From Cryomorphaceae bacterium BACL11 MAG-121001-bin54 (GTDB lineage Bacteria; Bacteroidota; Bacteroidia; Flavobacteriales; BACL11), in the NCBI GenBank assembly GCA_905182255.1, contig CAJJAH010000002.1:62001-126000 (forward strand): a DNA stretch of 64,000 bases, given 5' to 3'. A model generated the notes under the pieces. The model was not told the DNA's origin and did no database searches. It saw only the letters and a program-made list of their open reading frames with translations. Made by a program: the position numbers and the translations under genes. Positions 25,537 to 34,196 of this stretch are shown here, one piece after another (the first letter of the stretch is position 1; every line of letters starts with the position of its first letter).

Positions 25537-26127
25537 ATGAGAAAAATCAAAAAGCATAAAAAATTTACATTAAACAAAATAATCCCTGAGCTAAAAGGGT
25601 TTAAAATTCAAAGTATTAGTGAAAGTAAAATTATAAGAGAAAATTTAGAATTAACAAATAGAAAAAATTTAACAATAATTTTTCTATTCATAATTATTTT
25701 AATAATTTTTAATGCTCTAGGTTTTATTACAGAATATAATTCCCAAAATTTTAATTTTAGAATGTATTTTTTTAATAACATTTATTATATTTTAATCTCA
25801 CTAGTTTTTTTAATATATTTTTTAATTAAACCTATTAATTATTATAATATTAAAATTGATAAACATTCAATTAACATTAAAATTTATCGAATTTTTATTG
25901 ATCTGTTAACACCTAAATCTCACATCAATCTCTCTAGCGAACTGCTTAAGCATTATTATTTTTATAATAGATCCTTTTCATTTAATAAATCATTAATATT
26001 GACAATAAAAACTAATGAAGAAGAGATAGTGAAAAAGAATTTAAACCTTTCATTTCTATCTAAAGTGGATGAACAAAAGATAAAAAGATTATTAGAGAAA
26101 ATAATTAAACAAAACAATTTAAAATAA
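25537..26127 (+). CDS. Orphan two-helix membrane protein (paralogue of the gene at 30937)
   Basis: Protein of 196 residues: a basic N-terminus, two transmembrane segments (about 48-68 and 87-105), then INYYNIKIDKHSINIKIYR and a C-terminal domain ending LNLSFLSKV and LLEKIIKQN. The alternating beta pattern followed by a final helix suggests a bacterial PH-like domain, which is inference. It aligns along its length with the protein encoded between parE and parC. The frame extends upstream to a TTG at 25498, but the promoter element lies there, so I start at MRKIKKHK. Function unknown. Confidence 0.7.
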   Translation: MRKIKKHKKFTLNKIIPELKGFKIQSISESKIIRENLELTNRKNLTIIFLFIIILIIFNALGFITEYNSQNFNFRMYFFNNIYYILISLVFLIYFLIKPINYYNIKIDKHSINIKIYRIFIDLLTPKSHINLSSELLKHYYFYNRSFSFNKSLILTIKTNEEEIVKKNLNLSFLSKVDEQKIKRLLEKIIKQNNLK

Positions 26128-26133
26128 TAATAT

Positions 26134-26141
26134 TATTTTTG
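26134..26141 (+). promoter_or_regulatory. Promoter -7 element of the WecA-like gene
   Basis: TATTTTTG fits TAnnTTTG, 14 nt before the ATG at 26156. Confidence 0.45.
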
Positions 26142-26155
26142 AGAAAATTATTATA

Positions 26156-26623
26156 ATGTTTACACCATATTTAAATATTTTATATTCTTTCATGTCTGCA
26201 TTGTTGATTAGCTATATTGCTATTCCTAAGCTTATACATTTCGCAAAAAAATTAAATTTATTAGATACTGCAGGAGAAAGATCATCTCATAAAGTTAGTA
26301 CACCTTTTTTTGGCGGTATTGCTATTTTTACTGGTTTTATTTGCTCATTATTATTTTGGACAGATAATTTCGAGAATATTCAGTTCATTTTAGTGAGTAT
26401 TTTAATTGTTTTTATAGTTGGTCTTATTGATGATTTTCGAGTTATTACAGCTTTCAAAAAGTTAATTGGCCAGATCTTAGCTACTCTAATTTTAATTTTT
26501 CTTGGCGATCTTCAAATTGATAGTATGCATGGAGTTTTAGGGGATGCTATGATTTGCCAATTTGGGCAAGTGTATCTTTTACTATTTTTGTTGTTATTGT
26601 TATTACAAATGCTTTTAATTTAA
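26156..26623 (+). CDS. WecA/TagO-like phospho-sugar transferase, N-terminal part (frameshifted)
   Basis: N-terminal part of a MraY/WecA-superfamily membrane enzyme that transfers a GlcNAc-1-phosphate-type sugar to undecaprenyl phosphate, starting O-antigen, teichoic-acid-like or capsule synthesis. It has helices at 7-25, 50-68 and 78-92, ERSSHKVSTPFFGGIAIF in the first cytoplasmic loop and the Asp pair in LIDDFRVI. After about residue 125 (HGVLGD) the frame becomes non-family. The natural continuation is in the next frame, beginning YDLPIWASVSF. Confidence 0.85.
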   Translation: MFTPYLNILYSFMSALLISYIAIPKLIHFAKKLNLLDTAGERSSHKVSTPFFGGIAIFTGFICSLLFWTDNFENIQFILVSILIVFIVGLIDDFRVITAFKKLIGQILATLILIFLGDLQIDSMHGVLGDAMICQFGQVYLLLFLLLLLLQMLLI

Positions 26624-27234
26624 TTGATGGTATTGATGGTTTAGCTGGTGGACTAGGTTTAATTTCATCTCTTTCCTTTGGAGTTATTGCCTTATTGATG
26701 GATCAAATAGATATAGCTTTAATTTCCTTTACATTAATGGGTGCATTATTAGGGTTCTTAAAATACAATATTTTTCCTGCCAGAATATTTATGGGTGATA
26801 CAGGCTCTTTAGTTGTTGGAATGATTTTATCTATTCTAGCAATTAATTGCATTAAATATGGGCTAGTAAGTGAGAACTATTCCTATCCAAATATAGGTCC
26901 TTTATTAGCAATTTCATTTTTAGCAGTTCCACTTTTTGATTCTTTAAGGGTGTTTATTGTTAGAGCAATAAACGGCAATGGACCTTTAACTGCAGCGAGA
27001 GATCATGTTCATCATTCATTAATAGATTTAGGTGCTGGACATAAATATACTAGTTTAATATTGTATGTGGTTTCAGTAATTGTTATTTTATTTACATATG
27101 TTCTTATAATATTTAATATCAACGTAAATTTCAGTATTGCGATATTAACTTTGTTTAGTTTTTTATTGTGGCTTATTCTCTTCTTCATGCTTAAATATAA
27201 CTATAAAATAAAATTCAATCCATACAAAAAATAA
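26554..27234 (+). CDS. WecA/TagO-like phospho-sugar transferase, C-terminal part
   Basis: C-terminal part of the same transferase. It contains the Mg-binding loop NAFNLIDGIDGLAGGLG, the second motif FMGDTGSLVVG, and the sugar-specificity loop ARDHVHHSLIDLG, whose histidines are typical of WecA rather than MraY. Several transmembrane helices follow. The ATG at 26554 is not a natural start. The N-terminal frame and this one must be joined near 26540-26550 to give one protein of about 358 residues. Confidence 0.85.
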   Translation: MPIWASVSFTIFVVIVITNAFNLIDGIDGLAGGLGLISSLSFGVIALLMDQIDIALISFTLMGALLGFLKYNIFPARIFMGDTGSLVVGMILSILAINCIKYGLVSENYSYPNIGPLLAISFLAVPLFDSLRVFIVRAINGNGPLTAARDHVHHSLIDLGAGHKYTSLILYVVSVIVILFTYVLIIFNINVNFSIAILTLFSFLLWLILFFMLKYNYKIKFNPYKK

Positions 27235-27356
27235 AAAAAATATAACTTTTTTTTTACTATCAAACAAAGTATAAATATCTATTTCTTATAAAATAGGGTT
27301 ATTCTAATGTTACTAATTTTTTATTAAGCACACATCTATTAACAAGCAACAATTTT

Positions 27357-27365
27357 TATCTTTGC
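27357..27365 (+). promoter_or_regulatory. Promoter -7 element of ychF
   Basis: TATCTTTGC fits TAnnTTTG, 20 nt before the ATG at 27386. It overlaps the upstream end of the longest reading frame and so argues for the shorter start. Confidence 0.6.
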
Positions 27366-27385
27366 AAACTTATAAAATAATAGTT

Positions 27386-28483
27386 ATGGCATTAAAATGT
27401 GGAATTGTAGGACTACCAAATGTTGGAAAATCAACATTATTCAATTGTTTATCAAAAGCAAAAGCACAGTCAGCAAATTTTCCTTTCTGTACCATTGAGC
27501 CTAATATAGGTATTATTTCAGTGCCAGATGAGAGATTAGATGCCTTATCAAGCATAGTAAAGCCTGAAAGAGTTATGCCAACAACAGTTGAAATTGTGGA
27601 TATTGCTGGACTTGTTAAAGGAGCTAGCAAAGGAGAGGGTTTAGGAAATAAATTTTTAGGAAATATTAGAGAAACCAATGCTATAATTCATGTTTTAAGA
27701 TGCTTTGATAATGATAATATTATACATGTTGATGGATCAGTTGACCCAGTACGGGACAAAGAAACAATTGATATGGAATTACAATTAAGTGATTTGGAAT
27801 CTTTGGAAAAATTGCGTGATAAAAATGTACGTACTGCAAAGTCAGGTGATAAAGATGGACAAAAAATATTAGCTACTTGTGAAAAATATATTTCTCATTT
27901 AGAAGCAGGCAATTCAGCAAGAAGTTTAGATGCTAATGAAGATGAACTAGATATTATTGAAGCTTTACAACTTCTTACAGCAAAACCGGTTCTGTATATG
28001 TGTAATGTTGATGAAGAATCAGTAAAAACAGGTAATAAGCATGTTACTGCAGTAAAAGAAGCTGTTAAAAATGAGGATTCTGAAGTACTAATAATAGCTT
28101 CTGAGATTGAGTCTGAAATTGCTGATTTAGATGATGTCGAAGAACAATTAATGTTTTTAGAAGAACTGGGGCTAAAAAAACCTGGAGTTCACTACTTAAT
28201 ACAATCTACTTATAAACTACTCAAATTACAAACGTACTTTACTGCTGGAGTAAAAGAGGTAAGAGCATGGACAATAAAGGAGGGAACTAAAGCTCCTCAG
28301 GCTGCAGCTGTAATACATACGGATTTTGAAAAAGGATTCATTAGAGCTGAAGTAATGGCATACGATAATTTTATTTCTTTTGGATCAGAACAAGGTTGTA
28401 AGGACAATGGCAAACTATCAGTGGAAGGAAAGGATTATTTAGTTAAAGATGGCGATATCATGCATTTTAGATTTAATGTATAA
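27386..28483 (+). CDS. ychF: Redox-regulated ATPase YchF
   Basis: Obg-related P-loop protein (OLA1/YchF) that prefers ATP and binds ribosomes. From the start MALKCGIVG it is 365 residues, the usual size. Visible motifs are the Walker A GLPNVGKST (9-17), DIAGLVKGASKGEGLGNKFL (G3 and the switch region), YMCNVDEESV as the divergent G4 that explains loss of GTP specificity, and the C-terminal TGS-like domain with TYFTAGVKEVRAWTI and FIRAEVMAYDNF. The frame could start at 27362, but the -7 element makes 27386 better. Confidence 0.96.
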   Translation: MALKCGIVGLPNVGKSTLFNCLSKAKAQSANFPFCTIEPNIGIISVPDERLDALSSIVKPERVMPTTVEIVDIAGLVKGASKGEGLGNKFLGNIRETNAIIHVLRCFDNDNIIHVDGSVDPVRDKETIDMELQLSDLESLEKLRDKNVRTAKSGDKDGQKILATCEKYISHLEAGNSARSLDANEDELDIIEALQLLTAKPVLYMCNVDEESVKTGNKHVTAVKEAVKNEDSEVLIIASEIESEIADLDDVEEQLMFLEELGLKKPGVHYLIQSTYKLLKLQTYFTAGVKEVRAWTIKEGTKAPQAAAVIHTDFEKGFIRAEVMAYDNFISFGSEQGCKDNGKLSVEGKDYLVKDGDIMHFRFNV

Positions 28484-28539
28484 AACTTATTTTCTCAAAT
28501 TAAAAAACGTTTTGAATAATTTAATTTTCATTAAAATCA

Positions 28540-28842
28540 ATGATTAAAAAAATATTAAATATTGATTTAGTTATTTCAGAAAGAAACCTTAACAGAATTA
28601 TTGAAATGGCATGGGAGGATAGAACTCCATTTGAAGCTATAAATTATCAGTTTAATATCTCCGAAAAGGATGTCATAAAAATAATGCGCAAAGAGCTAAA
28701 GAGAACTAGTTTTAATTTGTGGAGGAAAAGAGTTAATAGTGGTGTAAGTAGTAAGCATGATAAAAAAAGAAACTCTGAAATTAATAGATTCAAATGTAGT
28801 AGGCAGAAAGCTATATCAATAAATAAAATATCTAAAAGATAA
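28540..28842 (+). CDS. TIGR03643 (DUF2805) family protein
   Basis: Small basic protein of 100 residues. NRIIEMAWEDRTPFEAI, ISEKDVIKIMRKELK, FNLWRKRV and the C-terminal RFKCSRQK match the TIGR03643/DUF2805 family. The first 55 residues look like a helix-turn-helix, so nucleic-acid binding is likely, but the function is unknown. It follows ychF by 56 bp. Confidence 0.85.
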   Translation: MIKKILNIDLVISERNLNRIIEMAWEDRTPFEAINYQFNISEKDVIKIMRKELKRTSFNLWRKRVNSGVSSKHDKKRNSEINRFKCSRQKAISINKISKR

Positions 28843-29051
28843 ATTTATTTTTAAAGCCATATGTTTTATCATATTGGTTTTACAATAGTAATTAGTATCT
28901 ATATAACTACAAAAAATACTGAACTATTTCGCATAATTTAAAATTATTAAAATAGTGAGCATCATTATATAAGATTACTTATTATTATTTAAGTTGAAAA
29001 CCCTGTTAATAACGCATCTCTAATTATTGAAAATAAATTAAGTTAGAATTT
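28843..29051. other. AT-rich intergenic region upstream of parE
   Basis: No open frame of note, RNA gene or clear dyad. The only recognisable element between the TIGR03643 gene and parE is the -7 element at 29052. Confidence 0.4.
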
Positions 29052-29060
29052 TATATTTGC
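29052..29060 (+). promoter_or_regulatory. Promoter -7 element of the parE operon
   Basis: TATATTTGC fits TAnnTTTG, 36 nt before the parE ATG. Confidence 0.55.
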
Positions 29061-29096
29061 GATCTATCAAGATAGTAGTTGTAAACAAGATAAATA

Positions 29097-30944
29097 ATGG
29101 CTGAAGAAAAATATAATGAGGATAGTATCCGATCGCTTGATTGGAAGGAACACATTCGTCTACGCCCAGGAATGTACATTGGAAAAATGGGTAATGGTTC
29201 ATCACCTGACGATGGTGTTTACATACTTTTGAAAGAGGTAATTGACAACTCAGTAGATGAGTTTGTGATGGGGAACGGAAAGACCATTGAAGTTAATGTT
29301 AAAAATAATAAGCTCTCAGTTCGTGATTATGGTAGAGGAATTCCGCTGGGAAAGGTAGTGGATTGTGTGTCAAAAATTAATACAGGAGCCAAATACGACT
29401 CAAAAGTATTTAAAAAATCAGTTGGCCTAAATGGCGTCGGGACAAAGGCAGCTAATGCGCTTTCTTCTTATTTTCGTATTCGCTCAATACGTGATGGGAA
29501 AAGTAAGTTAGTTGAATTCGAGAAAGGCAACATAATAAATGAAGAACCTATACAAGAAAACAGAAGTAGGAAAGGTACTAAAGTAAGCTTTGTTCCTGAT
29601 GAAGAGTTATTTGGGAAATATAGATTTATTAATGAGTACATAGAAAAAATGATGTGGAATTATTGTTATCTAAATCCAGGATTAACAATAATTTTTAATG
29701 GTGAAAGTTTTTATTCTGAAAATGGACTATATGATCTTTTAGAACAACGAACAGATGCTGAAATGCTTTACCCAATTATTCATCTTAAAGGAGCAGATAT
29801 TGAAGTAGCAATAACACATTGTAAAAATCAATATTCTGAGCAGTACTATTCATTTGTTAACGGACAGCATACTGTTCAAGGTGGTACGCATCAGGTTGCT
29901 TTTAGACAAGCATTAGCAAAAACTATAAGAGATTTTTATGGTAAAAATTATGATGCTGCAGACATAAGGCAAGCAGTAAATGCAGCTGTTAGTATAAAAG
30001 TAATTGAGCCAATATTCGAATCACAAACCAAAACAAAACTAGGATCAACTGAGATGGAGCCTGGTGGTATAACAGTACTTACATTTATTCAGGATTTTCT
30101 AAAGAAAAAATTAGATAATTATTTGCATAAGAACTCTGATGTTGCAGATGCAATTCAGCAAAAAATACAACTTGCTGAACACGAACGTAAAGCCATGGCT
30201 GGAATTAAGAAGCTAGCTAGAGAACGTGCAAAGAAATCCAGCTTACATAATAAAAAGCTTAGGGATTGCAGGGTGCATTACAATGACCAAAAGAAGGAAA
30301 ATAGAGCAGATTCAACTCTTTTTATTACTGAGGGAGATTCAGCTTCAGGATCAATTACAAAAACACGTGACATAAAGACTCAAGCAGTATTTAGCTTAAG
30401 AGGTAAGCCTTTAAATTCATTTGGACTAAGCAAAAAAGTTGTTTACGAAAATGAAGAGTTTAATCTGCTGCAAGCCGCCTTAAATATTGAAGCAGGAATA
30501 GATGATTTACGATACAATAAAATAGTAATTGCGACTGATGCAGATGTAGACGGAATGCATATTCGTCTTTTATTAATTACTTTCTTCTTACAATTTTTTC
30601 CTGAATTAATAAAAGAAGGACATGTTTATATTCTAGAAACACCGCTATTTAGAGTCAGAAATAAAAAGAAAACCTATTACTGCTATAATGAACAAGAGCG
30701 AAAAAATGCTATTAGTAAAATTGGTGCAAGCGCAGAGATTACTCGATTTAAGGGTTTAGGAGAAATATCACCAAATGAATTTAAACATTTTATTGGGGAA
30801 AAAATGCGTTTAGATCCAGTAATATTAGGTAAAGAAGCTACTATTCAGAATTTATTACAATACTACATGGGTAAAAACACTAAAGAAAGACAAGACTTTA
30901 TAATTGAAAATTTAAGAGTTGAAGAAGATATAATTGATGCCTAA
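29097..30944 (+). CDS. parE: DNA topoisomerase IV subunit B (type IIA, ATPase subunit)
   Basis: ATPase subunit of a type IIA topoisomerase, 615 residues, which decatenates chromosomes together with the A subunit two genes downstream. It opens with the gyrase/ParE pattern [18 protein letters not shown], then the GHKL ATPase motifs [10 protein letters not shown] and [11 protein letters not shown], and [14 protein letters not shown] for the ATP lid. The TOPRIM domain shows TEGDSASGS near residue 412 and [10 protein letters not shown] near 481. The shorter length and the linked A subunit favour Topo IV over gyrase. Confidence 0.93.
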   Translation: MAEEKYNEDSIRSLDWKEHIRLRPGMYIGKMGNGSSPDDGVYILLKEVIDNSVDEFVMGNGKTIEVNVKNNKLSVRDYGRGIPLGKVVDCVSKINTGAKYDSKVFKKSVGLNGVGTKAANALSSYFRIRSIRDGKSKLVEFEKGNIINEEPIQENRSRKGTKVSFVPDEELFGKYRFINEYIEKMMWNYCYLNPGLTIIFNGESFYSENGLYDLLEQRTDAEMLYPIIHLKGADIEVAITHCKNQYSEQYYSFVNGQHTVQGGTHQVAFRQALAKTIRDFYGKNYDAADIRQAVNAAVSIKVIEPIFESQTKTKLGSTEMEPGGITVLTFIQDFLKKKLDNYLHKNSDVADAIQQKIQLAEHERKAMAGIKKLARERAKKSSLHNKKLRDCRVHYNDQKKENRADSTLFITEGDSASGSITKTRDIKTQAVFSLRGKPLNSFGLSKKVVYENEEFNLLQAALNIEAGIDDLRYNKIVIATDADVDGMHIRLLLITFFLQFFPELIKEGHVYILETPLFRVRNKKKTYYCYNEQERKNAISKIGASAEITRFKGLGEISPNEFKHFIGEKMRLDPVILGKEATIQNLLQYYMGKNTKERQDFIIENLRVEEDIIDA

Positions 30945-31440
30945 AATAAATTTAAAATCAAACAATAGATGGTTTTCAATAATCACTTTTATATTAATAC
31001 TATCATTAATAGCATTTCCTATTTTTTCATATTTAGTAATATATTTTCTTCCTCATTTATCTATCAAAAAATACTTAGTTCATAATATTTACTACATTAT
31101 TTTTATTATACCTATCGCATTGTACTTTTTAATAACACGTATAAATTACTACACTTTAAAAATAGATTCTTACGTAATAGATATTAAAGTTTATAGAACT
31201 GGATTAATTAGTATTTTTAGTTTTTATTACCCCAAGGATTTTATTGATATATCTCATGAAATGTTTAAAGATTTTGCTTTTTACGATCGTCCATATTCAT
31301 TTAATAAAACTTTAATGATAAATATTAAAAAAGAAAATGGTACATTTAAAAAGAAGCGATTTAATTTATCATTCATAACAAAAAAAGAACAGAGAAGAAT
31401 AAGTAAAGTGCTAGAGAAAATAATTGCAAAAAATAGCTAA
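30937..31440 (+). CDS. Orphan two-helix membrane protein nested between parE and parC
   Basis: Protein of 167 residues with two transmembrane helices (about 12-36 and 46-66), then [46 protein letters not shown] and VLEKIIAKN. These segments align in order with the protein at 25537, so the two are paralogues. It overlaps parE by 8 bp (ATGCCTAA) and the parC start by one base (TAATG), so all three are translationally coupled. No function is known. A PH-like C-terminal domain is my inference from the strand pattern and final helix. Confidence 0.7.
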   Translation: MPKINLKSNNRWFSIITFILILSLIAFPIFSYLVIYFLPHLSIKKYLVHNIYYIIFIIPIALYFLITRINYYTLKIDSYVIDIKVYRTGLISIFSFYYPKDFIDISHEMFKDFAFYDRPYSFNKTLMINIKKENGTFKKKRFNLSFITKKEQRRISKVLEKIIAKNS

Positions 31441-34124
31441 TGGAAAAAGATAAAATTGCAAGAAATAATCAAGAGGAACAAGAAATAATTCATGTTTCAG
31501 GAATGTACCAAAATTGGTTTTTAGACTATGCATCATATGTAATACTTGAGCGTGCAGTTCCTCATGTTTATGATGGATTAAAGCCTGTACAGCGGCGTAT
31601 ACTTCACTCATTAAAAGAGTTAGATGATGGAAGATATCATAAAGTAGCAAATGTTATAGGGCATACTATGAAATACCACCCACATGGTGATGCCTCAATA
31701 GGTGATGCTATGGTACAAGTTGGACAAAAGGAATTGCTACTAGATATGCAAGGAAATTGGGGGAATACAGCTACAGGAGATAGGGCAGCGGCACCTAGAT
31801 ATATTGAGGTTCGTTTAACGCCCTTTGCACTTGATGTAGTTTACAATAAAAAAATAACAAAATGGTCATCATCCTATGATGGTAGAGGAAAGGAGCCACA
31901 GACTTTACCTGTTAAATTTCCACTTCTATTAGCACATGGAGTTGAAGGAATTGCAGTTGGACTTTCTACAAAAATACTACCTCATAATTTTAATGAACTA
32001 ATTGAGGCCTCCATTAAAGTATTAAAGGGTGTGAAACCAAAAATATATCCTGATTTTTTAACAGGAGGTGCAGCTGATTTCAGTAACTATAATGATGGGA
32101 AAAGAGGAGGTAAAGTAAGAGTTAGAGCAAAGGTATTTCAAGAAGATAAAAATACGCTTATTATCTCAGAACTACCATTTTCCACTACCACAACAACATT
32201 AATTAATTCCATATTGAAAGCTAATGAAAAAGGGAAAATTAAGATAAAAAAAGTTGAAGATAATACTGCAGAACATGTTGAGATAGCAATTACCATTCCT
32301 ACAGGAATATCTCCTGATAAAACTATAGATGCTTTATATCGTTTTACCGATTGTGAAGTTTCTATTTCTCCACTTTCATGCGTTATAGAAGACGATACAC
32401 CAAAATTTTTGGGTATTTCTGAAATACTGCAACAGTCAACCAATCATACTCTTAATTTACTAAAACAAGAGTTAGAAGTAAACCTTAATGAATTGCAAGA
32501 GAAATGGCACAATTCATCATTAGAGCGTATTTTTATTGAAAATAGGATTTATCATGAAATAGAAGAATTAGATAATTGGAAAGAAATTATTAAAACAATT
32601 CAAGATGAACTTAAGCCATTTACAAAATACTTATTACGTTCAGTAACTAATGAGGATATAGAAAGGTTAACTGAAATAAAGATTAAAAAAATAACAAAAT
32701 TTGATCTTAATAAGGCAAAAGAAGAGTTGTTAAAACTTGAAGGCAGGATAACTGAAATTAAAGGATTTTTAGCAAACATTACTAATTATGCCATTGATTA
32801 TTTTAAAGGTTTAAAAAAGAAATATGGAATTGGTAAAGAACGAAAAACAGAAATAAAGATTTTTGAAAGTATAGATGCTACAAAAGTAGTAGTAGCAAAT
32901 AAAAAACTATATATAAACAGAGAAGAAGGCTTTATAGGTACAGCAATGCGTAAAGATGATTTTGTCTGTGAATGTTCTGACATTGATGATATAATAGTAT
33001 TCAGGGGAAATGGTATAATGCAAGTTGTTAAAGTTGATAATAAGTTATTTGTAGGAAAGGATATTATTCATTGCGCAGTCTTTAAAAAGAAAGATGAACG
33101 AACAATTTATAACATGATTTATAAAGATGGCATATCAGGTAATACTATGATGAAGCGTTTTCCAGTAACATCTATTACAAGAGGTAAAGATTATAATTTA
33201 ACAAAGTCTGCCAAAGGAAGCAAAGTAGTATATTTAACAGCAAATCCTAATGGAGAGGCTGAAACAATAACAGTATATCTTAAAAAGTTAGCCAAACTTA
33301 AAACTTTAAAAATTGATATTGATTTTTCAACATTATCAATAAAAGGTAAGGGGGCAGGTGGTAATATTCTTACAAAAAATTCTGTAAGAAAAATTGAACT
33401 AAAATCTGAAGGGATATCTACTCTTTCAGCTCGTAAAATATGGTTTGATAACAATGTAAAAAGGCTAAATGTAGAAGGCAGAGGTAAATTATTAGGAGAG
33501 TTTAAAGCACAAGATAAAATACTGACTATCAAACAAAATGGGGAAGTGGAATTAAAGTCTTTTGATATCAGTAATCATTTTGATGAAGATATGATTTTAA
33601 TAGAACAGAATAACTCAAACAAACCTATTACTGCTATTTATTATAATTCAAATAAAAAAGCTTATTACGTAAAAAGATTTTTAGTTGAAAGTACTATGAG
33701 TAAATTTAGTTTTGTTAATGAAAATCAGAAAAATGAACTAGAATTAGTTAGTTCAGACTGGAGACCACAAGTAGAAATAATTTTTCAAAAAGAAAAAGGA
33801 AAGGAAAGACAAACTGAAATAATAAATCTTGAGGAATTTATTAATATAAAAGGAGAAAAAGCATTGGGAAATAAGCTAACTACTAAAAAAATAAAAGAAA
33901 TTAATCTACTCAAACCCTTGCCTTACATTGAGGGTAATATTGAAAAAAAAGAAGAGGTTTATGAAATTGATAATGAAGAATTTGAAAGTAAAGTAAAAGA
34001 GAAAACAAAAGAAACAAATTCAACTAATATTAAGCTAAATATAACAAATGATACAGATAAGCTAATAAATCCTGAATCTAAAACTGATAACGACACTGAA
34101 GGTCAAATAACACTAGAATTGTAA
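31440..34124 (+). CDS. parC: DNA topoisomerase IV subunit A (type IIA, DNA-cleaving subunit)
   Basis: DNA breakage-reunion subunit, 894 residues. The winged-helix region shows YASYVILERAVPHVYDGLKPVQRRIL and HTMKYHPHGDASIGDAMV. The catalytic tyrosine is Tyr121 in AAPRYIEVRL. The C-terminal domain contains beta-pinwheel-like blades, and a Glu/Lys/Asn-rich low-complexity tail of about 60 residues follows (KKEEVYEIDNEEF onward). It lies in one operon with parE and the orphan membrane gene. Bacteroidota Topo IV A subunits of this length are normal. Confidence 0.93.
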   Translation: MEKDKIARNNQEEQEIIHVSGMYQNWFLDYASYVILERAVPHVYDGLKPVQRRILHSLKELDDGRYHKVANVIGHTMKYHPHGDASIGDAMVQVGQKELLLDMQGNWGNTATGDRAAAPRYIEVRLTPFALDVVYNKKITKWSSSYDGRGKEPQTLPVKFPLLLAHGVEGIAVGLSTKILPHNFNELIEASIKVLKGVKPKIYPDFLTGGAADFSNYNDGKRGGKVRVRAKVFQEDKNTLIISELPFSTTTTTLINSILKANEKGKIKIKKVEDNTAEHVEIAITIPTGISPDKTIDALYRFTDCEVSISPLSCVIEDDTPKFLGISEILQQSTNHTLNLLKQELEVNLNELQEKWHNSSLERIFIENRIYHEIEELDNWKEIIKTIQDELKPFTKYLLRSVTNEDIERLTEIKIKKITKFDLNKAKEELLKLEGRITEIKGFLANITNYAIDYFKGLKKKYGIGKERKTEIKIFESIDATKVVVANKKLYINREEGFIGTAMRKDDFVCECSDIDDIIVFRGNGIMQVVKVDNKLFVGKDIIHCAVFKKKDERTIYNMIYKDGISGNTMMKRFPVTSITRGKDYNLTKSAKGSKVVYLTANPNGEAETITVYLKKLAKLKTLKIDIDFSTLSIKGKGAGGNILTKNSVRKIELKSEGISTLSARKIWFDNNVKRLNVEGRGKLLGEFKAQDKILTIKQNGEVELKSFDISNHFDEDMILIEQNNSNKPITAIYYNSNKKAYYVKRFLVESTMSKFSFVNENQKNELELVSSDWRPQVEIIFQKEKGKERQTEIINLEEFINIKGEKALGNKLTTKKIKEINLLKPLPYIEGNIEKKEEVYEIDNEEFESKVKEKTKETNSTNIKLNITNDTDKLINPESKTDNDTEGQITLEL

Positions 34125-34176
34125 CTGAACACATAAGATAAGTAAACACCTATTAATAAGAATTAGGTAAATCATC

Positions 34177-34184
34177 TATCTTTG
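34177..34184 (+). promoter_or_regulatory. Promoter -7 element of the choice-of-anchor B gene
   Basis: TATCTTTG fits TAnnTTTG, 12 nt before the ATG at 34197. Confidence 0.6.
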
Positions 34185-34196
34185 TAAAAAAAAGTC

